DNA of 64,000 bases from Fidelibacterota bacterium (lineage in GTDB: Bacteria > Fidelibacterota > Fidelibacteria > Fidelibacterales > Fidelibacteraceae). The stretch covers positions 1-64,000 of the forward strand of contig JAQVTR010000003.1 in NCBI GenBank assembly GCA_028699915.1, read 5' to 3'. The notes below the pieces were generated by a model that worked only from the letters and a program-made list of their open reading frames with translations, was not told the DNA's origin and did not search any database. A program made the translations under genes and the position numbers. Shown one piece after another: positions 45,708 to 54,097 of the stretch. Each line of letters opens with the position of its first letter. The stretch's first letter is position 1.

Positions 45708-46373
45708 TCATTCCTTTAGTTGCAAGCGCCGGATCTTGTCCTGATGCAAAATGACAAGCAGATAAATCAGCAGCATCAGCGTCATTACAATAAACCATAA
45801 TTCAAAAATTCCCGTCTGTCCCTGAATAATCAGAGAGGACATACTGCCGATCAGGATCAGCCATTCCCAGTTGCGCAGCAGAGTCCAAAGCCGGGGTTTT
45901 GTCCTGCCAAGAAAGAGGACAAAAGGGTGCAGGGCGGTCAGGGTACTCATCACATAAAAAAAAGTCGTCCATTTGTGGATCACATGCCAGAAATACATTT
46001 CATCCTGCAAAGAAGGGATCAGTGCGGTAATGATCAGAAAAAAAGTAGCCAGGCAGATGCTGACATAGGCATATTTTGGCGGATATCGTTCAAGGCGGAA
46101 CATGCACAATGCTGCGGTTTGAATTGCCAGTCCCGTAAAAATTGCCCAAAGAATATACCATTCCCGGTAAGGAAAATAATTTCCGATCTTGCTGAAGGTA
46201 TAGCGGAAGGGATTTTCCAGAGTGCCGTAGACCAGCGTACCGGCCAGGGCCAGCAATAATAACAACACCAGCACATTGCGTTTGCGGCGCTGCTTTTTTA
46301 TTTCATTGTGCCGTCGTTCATTTTCCCGAACACCGGTGTATAAGATGTCTGATGCCTGCTGTTTGCCGGGCAT
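45708..46373 (-). CDS. DUF998-like integral membrane protein
   Basis: 221 residues. A basic cytoplasmic N-terminus (NEIKKQRRKRN) is followed by six hydrophobic helices. The segment ENPFRYTFSKIGNYFPYREW after helix 1 resembles the short extracellular loop with S-x-[IL]-G found in DUF998 and Frag1/DRAM-type proteins. The function is unknown. It is convergent with the AddAB operon, with three bases between the stops. Confidence 0.55.
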   Translation of the reverse strand: MPGKQQASDILYTGVRENERRHNEIKKQRRKRNVLVLLLLLALAGTLVYGTLENPFRYTFSKIGNYFPYREWYILWAIFTGLAIQTAALCMFRLERYPPKYAYVSICLATFFLIITALIPSLQDEMYFWHVIHKWTTFFYVMSTLTALHPFVLFLGRTKPRLWTLLRNWEWLILIGSMSSLIIQGQTGIFELWFIVMTLMLLIYLLVILHQDKIRRLQLKE

Positions 46374-46449
46374 GGTAAAAAATAGCTACAGATGTCCGCT
46401 TTGACAAGCATTTTGGAATATTGAGAGCATGCCGGTCCATAGCGGACGT

Positions 46450-47484
46450 TTAAAACGTTTGTTTCAGGTTGCGGTAGGCATTAACCTCGTACTCTTCAAA
46501 GAGGTCGGCCTGCCGGATCTCACAGTAGGGTATGTGTATTCCGAAGACGGATTCGATATTGTCATGGGTGATACGCCGGATAAAGGGATCGTCGGCACCG
46601 TTGCGGCGCAGAACGTTTATCAGATGGGGAAGGACCGGAAAACCCGGAATACCGGATGCGTAGGGCTCTTCCAGTTTTTCCTTGCGCAAATGCGGCGCGT
46701 GGTCGGTCTCAAGCCAATCGATGCGACCCTCGAGAAGCAGCGACAACAATCCGGTCTGCTCCTGATGGTCCCGTAGCGGCGGATTCATTTTAAACAGCAG
46801 TCCTTCGGGCTCTTCCATCATCAGATCGTTCAGCAGAAGATGGTGCGGCGTTGCGCCGCAGCTGATGCGGAAGTTTACTTTTTCGCGGGCTTTTTCGAGC
46901 ATGTGCACACTATCCGGAAGGGTTATGTGACAAATGTGCAAGGTGCCTGAAAAACCGCTTTCTTCCGCCATCTGCAGCAATTGTGAAATGGCGTGAAGTT
47001 CGGCGATCGGGGGACGGGCCAGCGTGTGCGTGATCGGGTGAGCCGGGTCCCAGGATGCGGGAGAAAAGTAACTTTCGGATTCCGCATGTGCGGCCAGAAC
47101 CCCGGTATAAGCGGCACGGGCCAGCGCAGCAAAGACGATTTTCTGTGCCGCTTCACTGATAACGGCAAGATCGCCGGTGGAACGCCCCGCGAACAGCTTT
47201 AAACCCACTACCTGCGGGAAATCCCGCGTACAGTTCACGGCCTCACGGATCTGTTCCGGATTGGCGCTTAGCCCGCAGTAAAGTCCGTAAAAAATCCCGC
47301 AGTCCGCTTTCTTTGCCAGATTTAGCCGGCGCAACACATCTTTACGGCGAAGAATGGGAGGATCCGTGTTCGGCATATCAAAAACAGCGCTGATACCCAC
47401 GCGTTTTGCAACGGAAAGTCCGTGCTGCAATGTTTCCTTATGCCGCTGTCCCTCATCGCGAAGATGCACATGGGGATCGATCAT
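46450..47484 (-). CDS. pyrC: Dihydroorotase
   Basis: 344 residues. Metal-binding DPHVHLRDEGQ (H-x-H), the carboxylated Lys in VVGLKLFAG, His in LAAHAESES, the ICHI strand and the catalytic Asp in ETDHAPHLRKEK are all in place. It forms dihydroorotate from carbamoyl aspartate in pyrimidine synthesis. It is shorter than class I enzymes (about 425) and close to class II (345). It follows ilvE after 28 bases in a deoxynucleoside kinase-ilvE-pyrC operon. Confidence 0.9.
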   Translation of the reverse strand: MIDPHVHLRDEGQRHKETLQHGLSVAKRVGISAVFDMPNTDPPILRRKDVLRRLNLAKKADCGIFYGLYCGLSANPEQIREAVNCTRDFPQVVGLKLFAGRSTGDLAVISEAAQKIVFAALARAAYTGVLAAHAESESYFSPASWDPAHPITHTLARPPIAELHAISQLLQMAEESGFSGTLHICHITLPDSVHMLEKAREKVNFRISCGATPHHLLLNDLMMEEPEGLLFKMNPPLRDHQEQTGLLSLLLEGRIDWLETDHAPHLRKEKLEEPYASGIPGFPVLPHLINVLRRNGADDPFIRRITHDNIESVFGIHIPYCEIRQADLFEEYEVNAYRNLKQTF

Positions 47485-47512
47485 GATTGTTTCCCCGGAC
47501 CTGTTGGAGTAC

Positions 47513-48583
47513 TTACTTCTTTTTAATTTTTACGGTCCATCCGTAACGGTCTTCCAGTTTTCCGTACTGAATACCCAGCAATTGTTCGTAGATAGTTTTG
47601 GCGTAGGGACCGACTTCATTGTTGTTGATGACAATATCTTCTCCCTCATCATAGCCGATGTGCCCGACCGGAGCAATCGTGGCTGCCGTACCTGTACCGA
47701 AACATTCCTGCAGCTGTCCTTTCTTTGCCGCTTTGATGATCTCTTTGAAGGCAATGCGCCGTTCTTCCACTTTCCAGCCCAGGTCCCGGGCAAGCTGCAG
47801 GACGCTGTCGCGGGTAATGCCCGCCAGGATGGTTCCCTGTTTCAGGGTCGGAGTAATCAGGGTGTCGTTGATCACAAACATGATGTTCATAGTCCCGACT
47901 TCATCGACATATTTATGTTCAAGACCGTCCAGCCACATGATCTGTTTATAACCTTTCTGCTGAGCTCTTTTTGCGGCATAGAGGCTTTGTGCATAATTCG
48001 CGGCTGCTTTGACATGCCCGGTGCCGCCCGGCGCCGCCCGGGTGAATTCCTTGGTCGCATAAATACCGACTGTCTGCAGATTGCGTCCGTAGTAGGCATC
48101 TACCGGCGTGGTAATGATCATAAAATTGTAGGTTTCGCTGATCTTGACGCCCAGGCTGGGGTCGGTTGCAAAAATAAAGGGCCGTATATACAGAGACGAG
48201 CCCCGATGCGGCGGCGTGAAATCCTGGTCCAGGGTGATCAGCCGGATCAGTTCTTCCAGTGTCTTTTTTTCGTCAATTTGCGGGATAGCCATCCGTTCGG
48301 CAGAGCGGTTCAGACGGGCGATGTTCTGCTCGGGCCGGAAAAGACGCACGATTCCGTCTTCGCCACGAAAAGCTTTCATTCCCTCAAAAATACTCTGTGC
48401 ATAATGCAGGGTAATATTTGCCGGACTTAATAAAATTTCTTCATAAGGCAGGATCTCGGATTCCTGCCATGCCCCGTCCTTGTAGCGCCGAAGCAGCATA
48501 TGATCGCCATAATATTTTCCAAATCCCAGATTGCTGAAATCAATTTCCGGCAGCTTGCTGACGGACCGCATTTTCACATTCAT
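47513..48583 (-). CDS. ilvE: Branched-chain amino acid aminotransferase
   Basis: 356 residues, the long (eukaryote/Bacteroidota-like) form. The PLP Lys lies in GHVKAAANYAQS. Other fold-type IV landmarks are LHYAQSIFEGMKAFR, SLYIRPFIFATDPSLGV, YVDEVGTMNIMFV, TLKQGTILAGITRDSVLQLA and CFGTGTAATIAPVG. It interconverts Leu, Ile and Val with their 2-oxo acids. The ATG at 48583 has GAGGTG upstream. Confidence 0.94.
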   Translation of the reverse strand: MNVKMRSVSKLPEIDFSNLGFGKYYGDHMLLRRYKDGAWQESEILPYEEILLSPANITLHYAQSIFEGMKAFRGEDGIVRLFRPEQNIARLNRSAERMAIPQIDEKKTLEELIRLITLDQDFTPPHRGSSLYIRPFIFATDPSLGVKISETYNFMIITTPVDAYYGRNLQTVGIYATKEFTRAAPGGTGHVKAAANYAQSLYAAKRAQQKGYKQIMWLDGLEHKYVDEVGTMNIMFVINDTLITPTLKQGTILAGITRDSVLQLARDLGWKVEERRIAFKEIIKAAKKGQLQECFGTGTAATIAPVGHIGYDEGEDIVINNNEVGPYAKTIYEQLLGIQYGKLEDRYGWTVKIKKK

Positions 48584-48591
48584 AAAACACC

Positions 48592-49218
48592 TCACTGATT
48601 TATTTTCGTGTAAATATCCTGAAATATCTTTTCACAATAGGCAGGATCGGTGTGAAAATCCCTTCCGTCGGTCTTGACGACCAGTACGGGGATTTCTCCG
48701 CTTGCCTGAAGTTCGGCGATCCAGCGGTCGTAGTAGATGTTGAGCCGGTGCAGATATTCAAGATCAATATTCAGCTCGTAATCACGGCCGCGCTTTTTGA
48801 TCCGGGAGATCAGACTGTCCGTGGATGCCTGCAGATAGACAATCAGGTCCGGCGGCCGCAGGTAAGAGGTCATTTCCTTGAATAACTCCTGATAATTTTC
48901 CCAGTCGCGGTCATCCATTTTTTTAATATCATGAATACTGCGGGCAAAGATCTTGGCGTCTTCGTAAATGGTGCGGTCCTGGACAATCGTGTTGGAGAGC
49001 CGCTGTATCTTTTTCTGGACCTGAAAGCGCTTGGATAGAAAATAGATCTGCAGATTGAAGCTCCAGCGCAGCATGTCGTGATAAAAATCCTTAAGATAGG
49101 GATTGTCTACGACCACCTCGTAATGCGGATCCCATCCGAAACGCTGGCAGATCAGATCCGTAAACGTAGTTTTTCCGACGCCGATATTTCCGGCAATACC
49201 GATAAATTTGTGTTTCAT
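48592..49218 (-). CDS. Deoxynucleoside kinase (deoxyadenosine/deoxycytidine kinase type)
   Basis: 208 residues. P-loop GNIGVGKTT at the N-terminus, the substrate motif NPYLKDFYHDM, the DRTIYEDAKIFA (D-R-S/T-x-x-E-D) signature and the lid SRIKKRGRDYE match bacterial dNKs of the dAK/dCK/dGK family. It phosphorylates salvaged deoxynucleosides in the cytoplasm. The start was set at 49218 because the P-loop follows directly; the longer in-frame start has no ribosome site. Confidence 0.88.
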   Translation of the reverse strand: MKHKFIGIAGNIGVGKTTFTDLICQRFGWDPHYEVVVDNPYLKDFYHDMLRWSFNLQIYFLSKRFQVQKKIQRLSNTIVQDRTIYEDAKIFARSIHDIKKMDDRDWENYQELFKEMTSYLRPPDLIVYLQASTDSLISRIKKRGRDYELNIDLEYLHRLNIYYDRWIAELQASGEIPVLVVKTDGRDFHTDPAYCEKIFQDIYTKINQ

Positions 49219-49407
49219 GATCCGGTTTATGTAATACCGTTCAAACTTAGCAAATTTAAGTGATATTTGCGAACAAAAAATGCGGTCGTTTACCACGTTT
49301 TCCTTTCATCGGCAGCAAGGAGGATATTTATTGACAATGTTGCCCGCAATATGCAAATTATTTTGCTTGCAGGCAAGGAACCCGCCATTGCAAAAAAGGA
49401 GAAGAAT

Positions 49408-49686
49408 ATGAAATGTGATACTGAGCAAAGGGCATGCAAGGCCGGAAAGATCATCGGCTGGACCCTCCTGGGTATCGGACTGGCCTTTTTATTCGGATTT
49501 GTCATCAAGGGACTTTGGAATGCCTTGATGCCGGAGATCTTCGGGCTGAAAGCGATCAGTTACTGGCAGGCAGTAGGACTGACCATCCTTTCGAGGATCC
49601 TTTTCGGCGGTATGCCCAAAGGCGGCTCGGAAACGAAAAAAGAAGAAAAAGTCTCCGCTCCCGCCGCGCAGGAAAACGCAGAATAA
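49408..49686 (+). CDS. Small conserved membrane protein
   Basis: 92 residues. A helix (IIGWTLLGIGLAFLFGFVIKG) is followed by LWNALMPEIFGLKAISYWQA and the segment GLTILSRILFGGMPKG, a pattern I recognise from a widespread small-protein family of Bacteroidota and relatives with no known function; the C-terminal 25 residues are charged. AAAGGAG precedes the ATG at 49408. It may be first in a short run with the next two genes. Confidence 0.75.
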   Translation: MKCDTEQRACKAGKIIGWTLLGIGLAFLFGFVIKGLWNALMPEIFGLKAISYWQAVGLTILSRILFGGMPKGGSETKKEEKVSAPAAQENAE

Positions 49687-49782
49687 TCAGCCGGAAAAAG
49701 GAATCCGGTCCGGGAATGCCGCGGAACGGCGATTTTGACGAAAAATGATTGCATGCATGGGCTTCTTCAAGTATTTTTATCC

Positions 49783-50574
49783 ATGTTTTGGGCTCAAAAA
49801 AGATTATCTGCCGTCTTTCTTCTGCTTCTGTTGTCCGGCAACGCCGTGCTTTTTGCGGAAAGGGGACATTTTCTGATCGCACAAGCCGGCCTTGACCATG
49901 CCGCTCAGCGGGACAAGAGCATGTCGCCGCTGGCTTACGGAGGAAGCGGAATTGCCACCGGGATTGCCTATGAACATGGGGGCCGCTCAAGCATGGATTT
50001 TTTTCATTTGTCTTTCCAGAGCGGTGAAATCCGGAACCGCTACGGGAATTCCTGCTCTTATCAGAGCGTTGCTTTCCGGAATTACACATTCTATCCCAAG
50101 CAGGGTGAATCCGGCAATGCGACGGTCTTTGGCTGGTCAAATATCAACGCCTTTCACCGTTATGTCAATGCAGCTTACGGGAATTATGCCGATCGTTTGA
50201 ATTACTATACGCTTTTTGGGCCTGCCTTCCGTTATGCGCTGCCCTTCCGGATCGGGAAACTCCAATTTCATATGCAGCTTCCGGTCGATCTGCAGATCCT
50301 GGGCTTTTATTTGCGGCCTTCCTATATCTCAAACCGCCCTTCGGGATATCTGGATCCTGAGAATTCCGCTTTTATGGCCTGGCTGCGTTCCGTCGATCTC
50401 TTTATACCGGGTCGTGACTGGCATTTTTCGCTGAATCCGCAACTTAACCTGATGCTGGGTTCCGGAGGGAGGCTTTCTCTGACGTATCAATATCAGTTTG
50501 TCAGGATTGCCAAACCGGAGTTATTCGTTCAAAGCAAAGGGACCTGGTATATCAGCCTGGTGACAAAACTATGA
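49783..50574 (+). CDS. Putative outer-membrane protein, unknown family
   Basis: About 263 residues. From the Met at 49783 there is a clear signal peptide (MFWAQKRLSAVFLLLLLSGN ... AVLFA); Met 49753 and a TTG at 49735 are alternatives, and none has a good ribosome site. The mature part has many aromatic, alternating strands (for example HMQLPVDLQILGFYLRP, LSLTYQYQFVRI), which suggests a beta-barrel. No family is recognised. The stop overlaps the start of the S41 protease gene (ATGA), so the two are coupled. Confidence 0.6.
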   Translation: MFWAQKRLSAVFLLLLLSGNAVLFAERGHFLIAQAGLDHAAQRDKSMSPLAYGGSGIATGIAYEHGGRSSMDFFHLSFQSGEIRNRYGNSCSYQSVAFRNYTFYPKQGESGNATVFGWSNINAFHRYVNAAYGNYADRLNYYTLFGPAFRYALPFRIGKLQFHMQLPVDLQILGFYLRPSYISNRPSGYLDPENSAFMAWLRSVDLFIPGRDWHFSLNPQLNLMLGSGGRLSLTYQYQFVRIAKPELFVQSKGTWYISLVTKL

Positions 50575-51581
50575 AAAAGCTTCAAATCCTTGCCGGACTT
50601 TTTGTGCTTTTGCTCGCTTTTTCCTGCGAATCTTTACTGATCCCGGGAGATCCTGCCGGCGACCCGGTTGCCAACTTTGAATTTCTCTGGCGGGAGGTAG
50701 ACAGCAAGTATGCATATTTTGAATTTAAATCCATCGATTGGGATTCTGTATACAACGTTTACCGTCCGCAGGTCCGTTCGGATATGAGCGAACAGGAGTT
50801 CTTTGATCTGCTTGCGGATATGCTGTATGTACTGCGCGACGGGCATGTGAACCTGACATCCGCGTTTGACCGAAGCCGCAACTGGAGCTGGTACCTGGAT
50901 TATCCGGAGAACTTTAATGGCAATATTGTTTCCCGGAATTATCTGGCCGAGGACTACCGCATCAGCGGTCCCTTGCATCATCAGGTCATTGATTCGGTCC
51001 TCTATGTGTATTATGCCTCATTTGCCAATGAGATCAGTCAGGCCAATTTGGATGCCCTGATGGATGCGGCACAGGATCTGAAAGGGGTAATCATTGATAT
51101 CCGCAGTAATGGCGGGGGCTCCAGCGCCAATGCCCATGCCCTGGCCTCCTGTTTTACTCCGGACACCCTGCTGTACGGATGGCAGCGGATAAAAAGCGGG
51201 CCGGGCAAGGAAGAATTTTCGCCCTGGTCTGCACTGCGCATCTATCCGCGCTCCGGAAAGCGTTTTGACGGACAACTAATCCTGCTCTGCAACCGGAATT
51301 CTTACAGCGCCGCCAATCTTTTTGCACAAATGATGAAAGCGCTGCCGCATGCAAGGCTCGTTGGCGATCAAAGCGGCGGCGGCGGCGGAATTCCGGCTTT
51401 CGGTGAACTGCCGAACGGCTGGCTGTACCGTTTTTCAGCGACACAGACAATTACCCCGGAAGGTGAACATACGGAAGGCGGAATACCCGTGGATATGCGG
51501 GTGGACATGGATCCTATGGACGAAGCCGCCGGGATTGACAGCATTATCGAAGCAGCGCTGCAATTGTTTCGAAATTCCTGA
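50571..51581 (+). CDS. S41-family peptidase lipoprotein
   Basis: 336 residues with lipobox LLAFSCES. The tail-specific protease fold is visible: LADMLYVLRDGHVNLTS in the N-terminal cap, LKGVIIDIRSNGGGSSANAHA and the catalytic Ser in LLCNRNSYSAANLFAQMM, followed by GDQSGGGGG. No clear PDZ domain is present, which fits the shorter, C-terminal-processing-like S41 proteins of this group. Probably anchored in the periplasm or at the surface. Confidence 0.82.
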   Translation: MKKLQILAGLFVLLLAFSCESLLIPGDPAGDPVANFEFLWREVDSKYAYFEFKSIDWDSVYNVYRPQVRSDMSEQEFFDLLADMLYVLRDGHVNLTSAFDRSRNWSWYLDYPENFNGNIVSRNYLAEDYRISGPLHHQVIDSVLYVYYASFANEISQANLDALMDAAQDLKGVIIDIRSNGGGSSANAHALASCFTPDTLLYGWQRIKSGPGKEEFSPWSALRIYPRSGKRFDGQLILLCNRNSYSAANLFAQMMKALPHARLVGDQSGGGGGIPAFGELPNGWLYRFSATQTITPEGEHTEGGIPVDMRVDMDPMDEAAGIDSIIEAALQLFRNS

Positions 51582-51636
51582 TAATGACTAAAGGATTTTC
51601 TACTGATAATTTAAAGCTATACCCAGGATTGCCGGG

Positions 51637-52617
51637 TTAGATCGATAAAATATCCAGCAGTTCCAGCAACTGCCGGTTGAGCTGTTTTTTTTCTTTTACG
51701 GATTTCAGCAGCGGGGTCAGGGCGATCTGCCCATTGATAAGTCCGATCATGACATTCTTTTCACCCCGCAGCAGGGCTTCCACCGCGAAAACGCCCATGC
51801 GGCTGGCGCTGACGCGGTCAAAAGCCGAGGGCGAGCCGCCGCGTTGGATATGCCCCAGAATGGTGACCCGGACGTCGTATTCGGGATATTCTTTCTGCAC
51901 TTTCTCCGCGAGCCGCAGCGCACCGCCCACCTCGTCCCCTTCCGCGACCAGCACAATACTGCTGGTCTTTGTTTTTTTGTAACTGCTTTCAAGAAAATTC
52001 CGCAGTTTCTTCTCATCGTTCTGCAGTTCCGGGATCATCACGGCTTCCGCACCGGAAGCAATCCCGCTTCGCAAGGTCAAAAAACCGGCGTCACGCCCCA
52101 TGATCTCAATAAAGAAAAGACGATTATGTGCGGAAGCGGTATCCCGAATCTTATCGACAGCCTCAATAATAGTGTTCAGGGCCGTATCATAACCGATCGT
52201 ATATTCGGTCCCGGAAATGTCGTTGTCAATGGTAGCGGGAATGCCGGCAACGGGAAGATCGTATTCCTCCGCCAGCTCCTGTGCACCCCGAAAGGTGCCG
52301 TCGCCGCCGATCACTACCAGCATTTCGATGCCGTGACGTTTTAAGTTCTCATACGCTTTGCGGCGGCCCTCCGGAAGTTTGAATTCCAAACAGCGCGCGG
52401 ATTTTAACAGGGTCCCGCCGGTCTGTAAGATGTTGCTGACGGACGGAGAGAACATTTCTTCGATCTGGTCTTCGATCAGACCTTTATAGCCGCAGCGGAT
52501 CCCAAAGACCCGGCACTGATGATAAATTGCCGCCCGCACAACAGCGCGGATTGCCGCATTCATTCCGGGCGCATCGCCGCCCGAAGTTAAAACACCGATA
52601 TTTTTTATCACGTTCAT
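51637..52617 (-). CDS. pfkA: ATP-dependent 6-phosphofructokinase
   Basis: 326 residues. GVLTSGGDAPGMNAAIRAVV (phosphate binding), VVIGGDGTFRGAQELA (Gly in GGDGT marks ATP rather than pyrophosphate use), PATIDNDISGTEYTIG (T-I-D-N-D catalytic base), EIMGRDAGFL and LGHIQRGGSPSAFDR are all typical. The enzyme commits fructose-6-phosphate to glycolysis. The gene is single, and its end faces the S41 gene 55 bases away. Confidence 0.95.
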   Translation of the reverse strand: MNVIKNIGVLTSGGDAPGMNAAIRAVVRAAIYHQCRVFGIRCGYKGLIEDQIEEMFSPSVSNILQTGGTLLKSARCLEFKLPEGRRKAYENLKRHGIEMLVVIGGDGTFRGAQELAEEYDLPVAGIPATIDNDISGTEYTIGYDTALNTIIEAVDKIRDTASAHNRLFFIEIMGRDAGFLTLRSGIASGAEAVMIPELQNDEKKLRNFLESSYKKTKTSSIVLVAEGDEVGGALRLAEKVQKEYPEYDVRVTILGHIQRGGSPSAFDRVSASRMGVFAVEALLRGEKNVMIGLINGQIALTPLLKSVKEKKQLNRQLLELLDILSI

Positions 52618-53092
52618 TTTTCTGCCTTTCTTTTATATCCCCCGGGAATCTAAGCATTCCGCAAATACCCGCCAAACATTATTATCCCGCCAAAAACGGA
52701 AGTTTTCGGAAATTATTCAGCGGACGGATGCTTTTCCCTTATACGGGACTTTTGCCCGGAATGCTGTAATGGCGGATCTTTGGCTTCAAAAATCAATATT
52801 TCGCCACGCCGGGGGGATCTTCTTTCGGCTAAGAAAAAAGATTTTTTTCAGTACAGATTTTTTTTATATTGAAAAAGGATAAGGACCGGGACGAGGACAA
52901 GGATATATCAAAGAATAAATGTCCCTTAAACAGGAGGAATTTAAGTTATCAGCCGAAGATCATGCCGGAGAGCGGAAAATTGTATCCGTTTCGCTCATAA
53001 CATCCTGTCATGTATTTTGGTGTCTTTTACCTGTGGTGTCAATGGGAACTTAAATAATACAGCGCCGGTCAGCATGCCGGCGGGGAGGGATC
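52618..53092. other. 475-base intergenic region between divergent pfkA and the lipid kinase
   Basis: Nothing gene-like was found. It holds AT-rich tracts around 52830-52880, which may carry promoters, a purine-rich stretch near 52877-52910 and an isolated strong ribosome-site sequence AGGAGG at 52932-52937 without a start codon at the right distance. It may contain the remains of a small gene. Confidence 0.4.
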
Positions 53093-54013
53093 TTGAAACG
53101 TTACATTGTAATTTTAAATCCGGTAGCCGGCAAAGGTCACGCAATCCGCTACAAACCGGAAATCGAAGCTTTTTTTGCTGAAAACGGGATGGACTATGAG
53201 ATCGTGCTTACCGAACGGCCCGGACACGCCATTATGCTCGCCGAACACTACGGAGCGCTTCCCGGAAATATTGTTATTGCCGCCGGCGGAGACGGAACCT
53301 GCAACGAGGTCGTCAACGGACTTATGAAAGCAGCCGCAAAGAATAACACAGAGAAACCCGTTTTCGGGATTTTGGCCATCGGGCGCGGGAATGACTTTGC
53401 CTATGGCGCAAAAGTTTCAACGGTATTGGGCGAAGATCTGCTGCGCATTCGTGACGGCAAAACCGCGCTTATGGATGTAGGGGAAGTCAAAGGCGGGGAT
53501 TATCCGGACGGCAGGTATTTCGGGAACGGGGTCGGTATCGGCTTTGATGCCATCGTCGGTTTTGAAGCAGCGCACATGAATCACGTTCACGGCGGTATGG
53601 CCTACACCCTGGGGGCCTTGAAGACCTTGATCAAGTACCCGGCAGCTCCGGAACTTGAGATACGTTACGATGAAAAAGAACTTGTCCTGATGCCGGCCCT
53701 GGTTTCCGTCATGAACGGCCGGCGTATGGGTGGCTCATTTTTTATGGCGCCGCAGGGTATGATGGATGACGGACTTTTTGATCTCTGCCTGACCCGGCAG
53801 GGACCCCGGCGACAACTATTGGGAGCCATGCTGGCTTATACCAAAGGAAAACAGTCCGAACGCGAGGATACCATTACCGACCGGGCGGCACATGTCTGGA
53901 TCCGGGCACGTTCCGGTTCGTTAGCGGTCCATGCCGATGGCGAAACCATCTGCGAGGCCGGCAAGCATCTGGAGATCATCAATCACAAACACGCACTGAA
54001 TATTATCGAATGA
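53093..54013 (+). CDS. Diacylglycerol/lipid kinase (YegS/DgkB family)
   Basis: 306 residues, starting with TTG at 53093 supported by GGGGAGGGATC directly upstream. ILNPVAGKGHA, the nucleotide motif IVIAAGGDGTCNEVVNGLM, LAIGRGNDFAYG and the C-terminal beta-sandwich with VHADGE are those of the DAGK catalytic family. It phosphorylates diacylglycerol or a similar lipid at the membrane. A bidirectional terminator follows. Confidence 0.9.
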   Translation: MKRYIVILNPVAGKGHAIRYKPEIEAFFAENGMDYEIVLTERPGHAIMLAEHYGALPGNIVIAAGGDGTCNEVVNGLMKAAAKNNTEKPVFGILAIGRGNDFAYGAKVSTVLGEDLLRIRDGKTALMDVGEVKGGDYPDGRYFGNGVGIGFDAIVGFEAAHMNHVHGGMAYTLGALKTLIKYPAAPELEIRYDEKELVLMPALVSVMNGRRMGGSFFMAPQGMMDDGLFDLCLTRQGPRRQLLGAMLAYTKGKQSEREDTITDRAAHVWIRARSGSLAVHADGETICEAGKHLEIINHKHALNIIE

Positions 54014-54043
54014 TCTTGATCGAATAAAAAGTGCAGGGAAAAG

Positions 54044-54072
54044 AAAGAGACGCTGATACGCGTCTCTTTTTC
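54044..54072. terminator. Bidirectional intrinsic terminator
   Basis: Stem GAGACGC / GCGTCTC (54047-54053, 54060-54066) with a 6-base loop, flanked by an A-rich side and TTTTTC. It lies between two convergent genes ending at 54013 and 54098. Confidence 0.85.
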
Positions 54073-54097
54073 TATAATTACGGAGTATGCTCCCGTA

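Noticed and set aside
49267-49407. Upstream extension of the small membrane protein, including an ATT start after AAGGAGG near 49330
   Set aside because: ATT starts are very rare, while the ATG at 49408 has its own AAAGGAG and gives a protein that matches the family length. The AAGGAGG is probably chance.
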